From assembly GCA_002426025.1 (NCBI GenBank), contig DINP01000121.1, positions 30,113 to 38,186 on the forward strand: a stretch of 8,074 nucleotides of DNA, given 5' to 3'. Position numbers and translations under genes: made by a program. This stretch comes from Bacteroidales bacterium UBA5537. Its GTDB lineage: Bacteria > Bacteroidota > Bacteroidia > Bacteroidales > Lentimicrobiaceae. Within the stretch, counting starts at the first letter, position 1; each line of letters opens with the position of its first letter. Below are positions 1 through 6,606 of the stretch, in pieces. A model generated the notes under the pieces. It saw only the letters and a program-made list of their open reading frames with translations, had not been told where the DNA came from and did no database searches.

Positions 1-1704
1 GAAAAAGAGCTGCCCTCATATACCTTCGGACTTGATTGCAGCATTGCATCAGGAATCCCGCTAAGGCAATTAAGAAGCCCGTCGCACAAAGTAAATATTG
101 TGTACAAGGATAAGAAAACGGCAGAAATCCAGCTCGATGCAAGTGAACTTCAGGGCGGTAACCGCGATTTTATTCTTCAGTACAGGCTTGGAGGCAATGG
201 AATTGAAAGTGGTTTGTGGCTTTACAGCGATGGCAAAGAGAACTACTTTATGGCTACCATCCAGCCTCCCGATCAGGTAAAACCCGAAATGATTCCGCCA
301 AGGGAATACATTTTTATAGTTGATGTATCGGGATCAATGCATGGGTTTCCGCTTAATGTATCAAAAAAGCTGATAAGCGACCTGCTCAGCGGGCTGAAAC
401 AATCGGACCGCTTTAATATACTCTTTTTTGCAGGTGGCAACAAGCTGTTTGCCGAACAGTCTGTTCAGTCCAATGCTGAAAATATTAGCAGGGCAATGAG
501 AATGCTGGATGCTCAATTGGGAGGCGGAGGTACTGAACTTCTGCCAGCACTGAAAAGAGCCCTGGCAATGGAAACCAGCAATGACTTTGCCCGAACTTTT
601 GTAATTGCAACGGACGGTTATGTTACCGTTGAGAAAGAGGTCTTCGGACTGGTTAAATCAAGCCTGAATAAAGCCAGTTTTTTCTCATTTGGAATTGGCT
701 CTTCGGTAAACCGCTTCCTGATTGAAGGGCTTGCTCATGCCGGTGCGGGCGAGGCATTTATAATAACCGGGGAAAGAGAGGCCAAAGCTGTGGCCGAAAA
801 ATTCCGGAAATACATCAGTACCCCTTTGTTAACCAATGTGAACATTGCCTTTAATGGTTTTGATGCTTATGCTGTTGAACCGGCAAGCCTGCCCGATGTA
901 TTTACCTCAAGGCCGGTAGTGGTTTTCGGTAAATACCGCGGAAATCCTACAGGCAATATTTCACTCACCGGAATAAATGGAAATGGTAAATACTCAACTT
1001 CGATACAACTTGCAGGTGAAAAGCCATCAACCGAAAACCAGGCATTGAAATTTTTGTGGGCACGCGAACAAATCAGGATGATTGATGATTATTCAGGCGG
1101 ATACGAAGGGGTTCCTGATAAGGTAAAGGAACAGGTTACACAACTGGGTCTTCGGTACAACCTTCTGACGGCTTACACATCTTTTGTTGCTATTGATAGC
1201 GATATCAGAAATTCAAACGGGCAAGTTACCACTGTACGCCAGCCCTTACCTTTGCCCGAAGGGGTGAGTAGATACGCAGTAGGAGCATCACAAACCGGCT
1301 ATTCAGGTAACTTAAATCTAAAAAAATCAAGTTATCAGGCTTATGAAAGCACTGCCATTTCAGGTGTTATTAACAATGATGGTGAACTTGAAGAGAGTAC
1401 AGTCTTTACAATTACTGAGTCAATAGCCGGATTTCCGGGTGGAGATAAGGCCCTGAAACAATTCCTGAAGGCCAACATTCAGATTCCTGCAGAAGCCACC
1501 AACAAACAAATTTCAGGTAAAGTAGTGGTACAGTTCACCGTAAATGCGGATGGCAGCCTGAGCGATATCAAGATTCTAAAATCACTTGGGTTTGGCTGTG
1601 ACGAAGAAGCAATCAGACTTGTCAGAGCAATGCCACCATGGATTCCGGGCAATCAGAAGGGAATTCCGGTTAAAACTACCATGCGCCTTCCAATACATTT
1701 CTGA
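1..1704 (+). CDS. VIT/VWA-domain protein with TonB-like C-terminal domain (5' end missing)
   Basis: The reading frame is open from the first base, so the start lies upstream; 567 residues are visible. The GTG at 100 falls inside the domain and is not the start. Residues about 1-65 look like the end of a VIT domain (the PSHK and NRDFILQYRL segments). A von Willebrand A domain follows at about 100-270. Its metal-ion site is complete: DVSGS at 108-112, a Thr in GGGGTEL at 178, and Asp 205 in ATDGYV. A linker of roughly 100 residues leads to a TonB C-terminal-type domain at about 478-567, with the pattern GKVVVQFTVNADGSL and a final PIHF. VIT/VWA proteins are usually exported and bind protein ligands through the metal site. 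TonB C-domains normally contact outer-membrane partners, so an envelope role is inferred. No signal peptide can be seen because the N-terminus is missing. The actual function is unknown. An intrinsic terminator follows 40 bases after the stop. Confidence 0.85.
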   Translation, partial: EKELPSYTFGLDCSIASGIPLRQLRSPSHKVNIVYKDKKTAEIQLDASELQGGNRDFILQYRLGGNGIESGLWLYSDGKENYFMATIQPPDQVKPEMIPPREYIFIVDVSGSMHGFPLNVSKKLISDLLSGLKQSDRFNILFFAGGNKLFAEQSVQSNAENISRAMRMLDAQLGGGGTELLPALKRALAMETSNDFARTFVIATDGYVTVEKEVFGLVKSSLNKASFFSFGIGSSVNRFLIEGLAHAGAGEAFIITGEREAKAVAEKFRKYISTPLLTNVNIAFNGFDAYAVEPASLPDVFTSRPVVVFGKYRGNPTGNISLTGINGNGKYSTSIQLAGEKPSTENQALKFLWAREQIRMIDDYSGGYEGVPDKVKEQVTQLGLRYNLLTAYTSFVAIDSDIRNSNGQVTTVRQPLPLPEGVSRYAVGASQTGYSGNLNLKKSSYQAYESTAISGVINNDGELEESTVFTITESIAGFPGGDKALKQFLKANIQIPAEATNKQISGKVVVQFTVNADGSLSDIKILKSLGFGCDEEAIRLVRAMPPWIPGNQKGIPVKTTMRLPIHF

Positions 1705-1743
1705 ACTATCAATAATTTGCTTTATTTCTAAAAATTAGCACAG

Positions 1744-1783
1744 ACCCGTCGGGTGAATTTCCACCTGACGGGTTTTCCTTTTT
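1744..1783 (+). terminator. Intrinsic terminator after the VWA gene
   Basis: Arms at 1744-1755 and 1762-1773 form a 12-bp stem with a single G-T wobble around a 6-base loop. The following tract, TTTTCCTTTTT, is T-rich. It lies 40 bases after the VWA stop codon and isolates that gene from the methylmalonyl-CoA operon. Confidence 0.85.
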
Positions 1784-1785
1784 AA

Positions 1786-1815
1786 GTTAATGTTGTGTTA
1801 ATGTTTACACATTAA
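1786..1815. repeat. Direct repeat plus inverted repeat, operator-like
   Basis: GTTAATGTT occurs twice (1786-1794 and 1797-1805) separated by GT. The second copy is part of a perfect inverted repeat, TTAATGT (1798-1804), spacer TTAC, ACATTAA (1809-1815). An overlapping dyad, TGTGT-N8-ACACA, spans 1794-1811. The elements sit directly after the VWA terminator and about 118 bases upstream of the putative -7 box of the epimerase gene. They could bind a dimeric regulator, but AT-rich intergenic DNA also gives such dyads by chance. Confidence 0.35.
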
Positions 1816-1932
1816 AAAGGCTACATATATAGTTCTATGTATGTGAAAATCAAAAAATTACTTAGAATGATTATATATTGTCAACTGTCGGATTATTTAC
1901 CCTTTTTCCTTCATTATAAACAAATTAGTCTC

Positions 1933-1940
1933 TACTTTTG
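1933..1940 (+). promoter_or_regulatory. Bacteroidota-type -7 promoter box for the mce-mmd operon
   Basis: TACTTTTG matches the Bacteroidota primary-sigma -7 consensus TAnnTTTG at every fixed base. It ends 17 bases before the epimerase ATG, which would give a very short leader. No clear TTTG-type -33 element is seen; only T-rich sequence lies about 20-30 bases upstream (around 1901-1911). Confidence 0.6.
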
Positions 1941-1957
1941 CCGAAAATTTCAAGCTT

Positions 1958-2368
1958 ATGAAACCTACACATATCGAACACATCGGAATCGCTGTTAAGA
2001 GCCTGGAAGAGAGCATTCCATACTACGAAAACGTACTTGGACTTACCTGTTACGCGGTAGAAGAAGTTAAGGATCAGCGGGTAAAAACCGCATTTTTTAT
2101 GGTTGGCCAAACCAAAATTGAGTTACTTGAGTCAACCGACCCCGAGGGCCCGATTGGAAAATTCATCGAAAAAAAGGGAGAAGGTATTCATCACCTGGCA
2201 TTTGCAGTCGAAAACCTTGAGAGTGCCCTGGCCGAAACTGCTGAAAAGGGGATTCAGTTGATTGATAAGGAACCCCGCAAGGGTGCCGAAGGCCTCCACA
2301 TAGGTTTTCTGCATCCAAAATCAACGTTTGGGGTGCTTACCGAGTTTTGCGAAAACAAGAATAAATAA
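1958..2368 (+). CDS. mce: Methylmalonyl-CoA epimerase
   Basis: This 136-residue protein is the normal length for methylmalonyl-CoA epimerase of the VOC (glyoxalase/bleomycin resistance) superfamily. It interconverts (R)- and (S)-methylmalonyl-CoA in the cytoplasm. Two betaalphabetabetabeta halves are visible, starting at HIEHIGIAV (residue 5) and at GIHHLAFAV (about 76). Residues matching the family's metal ligands are His8, Glu55 (in KIELLES), one of the His78-His79 pair, and Glu129 (in VLTEF). The HPKSTFGVL segment near the C-terminus is also typical. It is the first gene of the cluster that encodes the (S)-methylmalonyl-CoA decarboxylase, which fits its role of supplying that isomer. The ATG at 1958 lies 17 bases after a good -7 box and has no Shine-Dalgarno sequence, as is common in this phylum. 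Confidence 0.95.
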   Translation: MKPTHIEHIGIAVKSLEESIPYYENVLGLTCYAVEEVKDQRVKTAFFMVGQTKIELLESTDPEGPIGKFIEKKGEGIHHLAFAVENLESALAETAEKGIQLIDKEPRKGAEGLHIGFLHPKSTFGVLTEFCENKNK

Positions 2369-2399
2369 CAGACTTCAGTATAAATAAACAACGCGAAAT

Positions 2400-2431
2400 C
2401 TACAACAGGCCCGAAAGGGCTTGTAGTTTTT
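2400..2431 (+). terminator. Hairpin with T tract between mce and mmdA (partial terminator or attenuator)
   Basis: CTACAA (2400-2405) pairs with TTGTAG (2421-2426). GCCC (2409-2412) pairs with GGGC (2417-2420) across a GAAA tetraloop. A 3-base CAG bulge (2406-2408) interrupts the 5' arm, and TTTTT (2427-2431) follows. The form is that of an intrinsic terminator, but it lies in the 84-base gap inside an apparent operon, 21 bases before the mmdA start. It may reduce read-through so that epimerase and decarboxylase levels differ, or stabilise an mRNA end. Which of these applies is inference. Confidence 0.6.
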
Positions 2432-2452
2432 CGCACAAAAACAAAAGTTTAA

Positions 2453-4012
2453 ATGGCTTTCGAAGATAAGATTAAAGAACTTCTCGACAAGAGAGAGTTG
2501 GCCAAACTTGGTGGTGGTCAGAAAAGAATTGATTCGCAACATGCCAAGGGAAAACTTACAGCCCGCGAACGCATCGAACTCCTTCTTGACGAAGGTAGCT
2601 TCGAGGAGTTCGACATGTTTGTAACCCATCGTTGCACCAATTTCGGTATAGAGAAACAGGAGTTCCTTTCAGATGGTGTTGTCACCGGTCATGGAACAAT
2701 CGATGGACGCGTAGTTTATGTTTTCTCGCAGGATTTCACCGTGTTTGGCGGTTCGCTTTCAGAGACTTTTGCAAACAAAATTTGCAAGGTAATGGATCAG
2801 GCGATGAAAGTTGGTGCCCCGGTTATTGGGATCAACGATTCAGGTGGAGCACGTATTCAGGAAGGGGTAAACAGTCTTGCCGGATATGCCGAGATTTTTG
2901 AACGCAACATCCTTGCTTCTGGTGTAATACCGCAGATTTCAGCAATTTTCGGCCCATGTGCAGGAGGCGCAGTTTACTCTCCGGCGCTCACCGATTTTAT
3001 TGTAATGAGCAAAGGCACCAGCAATATGTTTGTTACCGGGCCCAAGGTTGTTAAAACCGTTACCGGTGAAGTGGTAACCGAAGAAGAACTTGGTGGTGCA
3101 ATGGTTCACGGGTCAAAATCGGGGATTTCGCATTTTGTTGCCGATGATGAAAAAGAAGGCCTTACCCTTATCAGAAAGCTGATCAGCTATCTGCCTCAGA
3201 ATAACCTGGAAGATCCGCCACTTGCCGCTTCATCAGATCCTATTGACAGGCTCGATGATTCGCTGAACTATATTATTCCCGATAATCCAAACAAACCTTA
3301 CGATGTCAAAGATGTAATCCACACCATTGTTGATTACAGCGAGTTTCTTGAAATCCAGCGTCACTATGCACCTAATATCGTAACGGGATTTGCCCGGTTT
3401 AATGGCATGTCGGTTGGTATCGTGGCTAACCAGCCCAGCTACCTGGCAGGGGTACTCGATATTAACGCTTCACGCAAAGCAGCCCGTTTTGTAAGGTTCT
3501 GCGATGCGTTCAATATTCCCATCCTTACACTGGTTGATGTGCCGGGATTCCTTCCGGGAACGGCGCAGGAATATGGCGGAATAATCATACACGGAGCCAA
3601 GCTGCTTTATGCTTATGGCGAAGCTACCGTTCCAAAGGTTACTGTTGTTCTAAGGAAAGCCTATGGCGGAGCCTATTGTGTTATGAGTTCGAAACACCTT
3701 CGTGGAGATATCAACTACGCTTGGCCGGGCGCTGAAATTGCAGTTATGGGTCCTAAAGGAGCAATAGAAGTACTGCATAATAAAAAACTAGCAGAACTGA
3801 CAGATCCGACTGATCGCGAAGAATTTATCAAAAAAAGCGAAGAAGAGTATAAAGATAAGTTTGCCAATCCTTACAATGCAGCCAAGTATGGCTATATTGA
3901 CGATGTTATTGAACCGCGCAATACCCGCTTCAGGGTTATCAGGGCTTTTCAGGCATTGGCAACCAAAAAGGATGTTAATCCACCAAAAAAACATTCAAAC
4001 ATACCTTTATAA
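2453..4012 (+). CDS. mmdA: Methylmalonyl-CoA decarboxylase alpha subunit (carboxyltransferase; propionyl-CoA carboxylase beta-like)
   Basis: This 519-residue protein is a full-length biotin-dependent carboxyltransferase with two crotonase-like halves. The N-terminal half carries SGGARIQEG (130-138) and GPCAGGAVYSPAL (167-179). The C-terminal half carries VDVPGFLPGTAQEYGG (361-376), ATVPKVTVVLRKAYGGAY (391-408) and AEIAVMGPKGA (427-437), which supply oxyanion-hole glycines and acyl-CoA contacts in this family. The sequence resembles propionyl-CoA carboxylase beta, so sequence alone does not fix the direction. Membrane beta and OadG-like subunits and a biotin carrier downstream, with no biotin carboxylase in view, favour the Na+-pumping decarboxylase: (S)-methylmalonyl-CoA gives propionyl-CoA and carboxybiotin in the cytoplasm. 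A small oddity is WPGAE (424-428), where related enzymes usually have WPTAE. The start has no Shine-Dalgarno sequence, and the stop is 10 bases before the next gene. Confidence 0.92.
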   Translation: MAFEDKIKELLDKRELAKLGGGQKRIDSQHAKGKLTARERIELLLDEGSFEEFDMFVTHRCTNFGIEKQEFLSDGVVTGHGTIDGRVVYVFSQDFTVFGGSLSETFANKICKVMDQAMKVGAPVIGINDSGGARIQEGVNSLAGYAEIFERNILASGVIPQISAIFGPCAGGAVYSPALTDFIVMSKGTSNMFVTGPKVVKTVTGEVVTEEELGGAMVHGSKSGISHFVADDEKEGLTLIRKLISYLPQNNLEDPPLAASSDPIDRLDDSLNYIIPDNPNKPYDVKDVIHTIVDYSEFLEIQRHYAPNIVTGFARFNGMSVGIVANQPSYLAGVLDINASRKAARFVRFCDAFNIPILTLVDVPGFLPGTAQEYGGIIIHGAKLLYAYGEATVPKVTVVLRKAYGGAYCVMSSKHLRGDINYAWPGAEIAVMGPKGAIEVLHNKKLAELTDPTDREEFIKKSEEEYKDKFANPYNAAKYGYIDDVIEPRNTRFRVIRAFQALATKKDVNPPKKHSNIPL

Positions 4013-4022
4013 TCCGGTAAAA

Positions 4023-4919
4023 ATGGCAAAAACAAAAAAAGCAATCAGATTATCGGGCGTTTTAGCAACGCTTGTGCTGTTGTTGCTTGCCGGAAAAAGC
4101 TATTCACAAAGTGGCATTGATCTCAGGATAAATGAGATACTGGTTGTTAACGACTCGAATTACGTTGACGATTATGGACAGCGAAGTGGATGGATTGAAA
4201 TTTTTAACTCGGCATACAACACGGTGGATATTGGAGGGATGTACCTCACCAACGATCCGACGAACCCTACCAAATATCGTATTCCCAAAGGCGATCCCCT
4301 GACTCGTATCCCTTCGCGGAACTACCTTATTTTCTTTGCTGACAACCGCCCTACAAGGGGTATCCAGCATCTTAATTTTTCATTTTCCGACACCAATTAT
4401 ATAGCCCTATATGAGGTAAACGGCCGCACCATGATAGATGCCGTGAAACTTGGTTTGCAAAAATCAAACGTTTCATTCGGCAGGCTGAAAGATGGCAGTT
4501 CTGAATGGGGCTACCTCGAAAAAACCACACCGGGAGCTAACAATTTCACAGGTGAAGTGATCAGCTCTGGTGAAAAATTTGTGGCAATTGACCCTTACGG
4601 GGTTGGTATGGCTGTTATCGCTATGTCCGTGGTCTTTTCAGCTCTTTTACTACTTTATGTTGTCTTTAAAAATACAAAGCGGATATACAGTATTAACCTT
4701 AAAGAACTGCTTAGCAGGAAAAAGGCTGTTGCCGATTTACCGAAGCCGGAACCCGAAGAGATATCAGGCGAAGTGAATGCAGCTATTGCCCTGGCAATCC
4801 ATCTGTATATCAGCGAACTTCACGATCACGAAGAGGCCGTTTTAACCATTAAAAAGGTTGCCCGCACCTATTCACCTTGGAGCTCAAAGATTTACGGATT
4901 GCGCAATCTGCCAAAGTAA
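4023..4919 (+). CDS. OadG-like sodium-pump subunit fused to an exported lamin-tail domain
   Basis: The ATG at 4023 is chosen because it lies 10 bases after the mmdA stop and begins a clear signal sequence. The frame is open upstream to 3861, but that stretch lies inside mmdA. The 298-residue product has a signal peptide (1 to about 28: basic MAKTKK, hydrophobic core, then SYSQ) and a lamin-tail domain at about 33-175. Hallmarks of the latter are LRINEIL, GWIEIFN (56-62), GGMYLTND and a closing TTPGANN. A transmembrane helix follows at about 193-215 (GVGMAVIAMSVVFSALLLLYVVF). The cytoplasmic tail ends in an OadG-like segment: EVNAAIALAIHLY (250-262), a His/acidic cluster HDHEE (267-271), then YSPWSSKIYGLR (283-294). 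OadG/MmdD proteins anchor and assemble the carboxyltransferase with the beta subunit and are usually 80-120 residues. The role of the periplasmic lamin-tail domain is unknown. Confidence 0.85.
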   Translation: MAKTKKAIRLSGVLATLVLLLLAGKSYSQSGIDLRINEILVVNDSNYVDDYGQRSGWIEIFNSAYNTVDIGGMYLTNDPTNPTKYRIPKGDPLTRIPSRNYLIFFADNRPTRGIQHLNFSFSDTNYIALYEVNGRTMIDAVKLGLQKSNVSFGRLKDGSSEWGYLEKTTPGANNFTGEVISSGEKFVAIDPYGVGMAVIAMSVVFSALLLLYVVFKNTKRIYSINLKELLSRKKAVADLPKPEPEEISGEVNAAIALAIHLYISELHDHEEAVLTIKKVARTYSPWSSKIYGLRNLPK

Positions 4920-4977
4920 ACATCCATACAACATCAGGACTTAACAATTCCTATAATTGAATTAAAGAAACAACAGC

Positions 4978-5421
4978 ATGAAAAAGTTTAAATTCACCAT
5001 AAATGGTAATATCTACGATGTAGATATCCAGAATATTGAAGATAACATTGCCGAGGTTGAAGTAAATGGAACCACCTATCAGGTTGAGGTTGGAAAGATG
5101 ATTCAGACGAGCAAAACCCCGAAACTGATGCGCACTGTCAGCGTTCCATCAACCGATTCGGCACCAAGCATCGCCAAAACATCAAGCCCATCATCGCCCA
5201 AAGGCACCGGAAGTATTAAATCGCCGTTGCCGGGTGTTATCCTCGATCTTCATGTAAGGGAAGGCGATAGCGTAAAAGTTGGCCAAAAGCTGATTACTCT
5301 TGAGGCTATGAAGATGGAAAACAACATTAATGCCGATAAGGAAGGAAAAGTTATCTCACTTAAAGTGGGCAAAGGCGATTCTGTAATGGAAGGCGATGTT
5401 CTAATTGTAATAGGAGACTAA
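4978..5421 (+). CDS. mmdC: Biotin carboxyl carrier subunit of methylmalonyl-CoA decarboxylase
   Basis: This 147-residue protein is a biotin carrier. A small N-terminal domain (1-40) is followed by a Ser/Pro/Thr/Lys-rich flexible linker (about 55-78) and a biotinyl domain (79-147). The biotinylation motif EAMKM is at 109-113. Lys112 should carry the biotin and is 35 residues from the C-terminus, the usual spacing. The flanking PLPGVILDLHVREGDSVKVGQ and GDVLIVIGD segments are typical of lipoyl/biotinyl beta-barrels. The carrier shuttles carboxybiotin between the alpha subunit active site and the membrane beta subunit. The N-terminal domain holds a short internal repeat, NGNIYDVDI (9-17) and NGTTYQVEV (30-38). 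It starts 58 bases after the OadG-like gene; upstream AAAGAAA is at best a weak ribosome site. Confidence 0.94.
   Translation: MKKFKFTINGNIYDVDIQNIEDNIAEVEVNGTTYQVEVGKMIQTSKTPKLMRTVSVPSTDSAPSIAKTSSPSSPKGTGSIKSPLPGVILDLHVREGDSVKVGQKLITLEAMKMENNINADKEGKVISLKVGKGDSVMEGDVLIVIGD
5412..5417 (+). promoter_or_regulatory. Shine-Dalgarno sequence for mmdB inside the end of mmdC
   Basis: AGGAGA ends 7 bases before the mmdB ATG at 5425 and lies within the last codons of mmdC. It is the only canonical Shine-Dalgarno match at any gene start in this window. It supports the 5425 start and suggests translational coupling of carrier and beta subunits. The bases also encode the common Ile-Gly-Asp C-terminus of the carrier, so the match could be incidental. 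Confidence 0.5.
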
Positions 5422-5424
5422 AGC

Positions 5425-6588
5425 ATGGAACATTCCGGAAATTTTATAACTTTTATTACTGAACATCTTCAGCAGTTCTTTACTTACACCGCTTTTGCGA
5501 ATGTAACGCCAGGTCACATTATTATGATCTGTATCGGGCTGATTTTTATCTATCTCGCTATTGCCAAAGAGTACGAGCCCATGCTGCTGATCCCTATCGG
5601 ATTTGGTATCCTGGTTGGTAACATTGCGTTTATGCCTGGACTCAAAATTGGTATTTACGAATCGGGAAGTGTACTCAACTATCTGTATTTTGGTGTTCTT
5701 CAGGGTATTTATCCACCATTGATCTTCCTTGGCATCGGGGCAATGACCGATTTTTCGGCTTTGATTTCCAATCCTAAACTTATGCTCATCGGGGCTGCAG
5801 CCCAGTTCGGGATTTTTGGCGCTTATGCCATCGCCCTCATGCTTGGGTTTTCACCTTCCGAAGCAGGTGCGATTGCTATTATTGGTGGTGCCGATGGCCC
5901 AACCGCTATTTTCCTTTCGTCAAAATTAGCACCCGACCTAATGGGAGCCATCGCCATTTCGGCATATTCTTATATGGCACTTGTTCCGGTGATTCAGCCG
6001 CCTATTATGCGTTTGCTCACAAATGGCCGCGAGCGCCTTATCCGCATGAAACCACCACGCAGTGTATCCAAGGTTGAAAAAATCCTATTCCCTATTATCG
6101 GCATGTTGCTCACCACCTTTATAGTGCCTTCGGGTCTTCCATTGCTGGGAATGCTATTTTTTGGAAACCTTCTGAAAGAGAGTGGTGTAACCAAGCGCCT
6201 GGCCGATACTGCTAAGGGGTCGCTGATTGATATTGTAACTATTCTGATTGGATTGACGGTAGGAGCCTCTACCCAGGCAACTACTTTTCTTACAACAAAG
6301 TCAGTTGGAATTTTTGCACTTGGAGCGGCATCGTTTGTTATTGCCACCACCGCGGGGGTATTATTCGTGAAAATATTCAACATATTCCTGAAAGAAGGAA
6401 ATAAAATCAACCCGCTGATCGGAAATTCCGGTGTTTCGGCAGTACCCGACAGTGCACGTGTTTCGCAGGTTGTGGGACTCGAATACGATAAAACCAACCA
6501 CCTACTGATGCACGCTATGGGGCCCAATGTGGCCGGTGTTATTGGCAGTGCTGTTGCAGCAGGTATTCTACTGGGATTTCTTTCCTAG
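5425..6588 (+). CDS. mmdB: Sodium-translocating decarboxylase beta subunit
   Basis: This 387-residue, highly hydrophobic membrane protein belongs to the OadB/MmdB/GcdB family. It decarboxylates carboxybiotin and couples this to Na+ export across the inner membrane. Family signatures are intact. IGGADGPTAIFLSSKLAP holds Asp157, equivalent to the essential Asp203 of Klebsiella OadB. AYSYMALVPVIQPP (180-193) is the conserved Tyr/Gln/Pro segment. INPLIGNSGVSAVPDSARV (328-346) contains Asn329, Gly333, Ser338 and Arg345, whose spacing matches the functional Asn373, Gly377, Ser382 and Arg389 of Klebsiella OadB. The length is normal for the shorter members of the family. The gene starts 3 bases after the mmdC stop with a good Shine-Dalgarno sequence and is the last in the operon. 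Substrate specificity rests with the alpha subunit, so the mmdB name comes from context. Confidence 0.95.
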   Translation: MEHSGNFITFITEHLQQFFTYTAFANVTPGHIIMICIGLIFIYLAIAKEYEPMLLIPIGFGILVGNIAFMPGLKIGIYESGSVLNYLYFGVLQGIYPPLIFLGIGAMTDFSALISNPKLMLIGAAAQFGIFGAYAIALMLGFSPSEAGAIAIIGGADGPTAIFLSSKLAPDLMGAIAISAYSYMALVPVIQPPIMRLLTNGRERLIRMKPPRSVSKVEKILFPIIGMLLTTFIVPSGLPLLGMLFFGNLLKESGVTKRLADTAKGSLIDIVTILIGLTVGASTQATTFLTTKSVGIFALGAASFVIATTAGVLFVKIFNIFLKEGNKINPLIGNSGVSAVPDSARVSQVVGLEYDKTNHLLMHAMGPNVAGVIGSAVAAGILLGFLS

Positions 6589-6606
6589 AAATAATTATTA
6601 CAAGGA

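Noticed and set aside
100..102. GTG at 100 as the start of the VWA gene
   Set aside because: The frame is open back to base 1 and the upstream residues fit the VIT domain, so the gene begins outside the window.
1871..1880. TATATATTGT as a sigma-70-style -10 promoter
   Set aside because: AT-rich chance match. The Bacteroidota-type box at 1933 is better placed and matches the phylum consensus.
2132..2629. Short - strand open frames opposite mce and the start of mmdA
   Set aside because: They overlap well-supported genes, have no start context and no recognisable protein features.
3861..4022. Upstream extension of the OadG-like gene to an ATG at 3861
   Set aside because: It would overlap the last 150 bases of mmdA and put about 54 residues before an evident signal peptide that starts at 4023.
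5994..6527. 177-codon open frame on the - strand antisense to mmdB
   Set aside because: Lies fully inside mmdB, whose family motifs are intact. The antisense translation shows no recognisable domain and is an expected shadow of a hydrophobic coding sequence.
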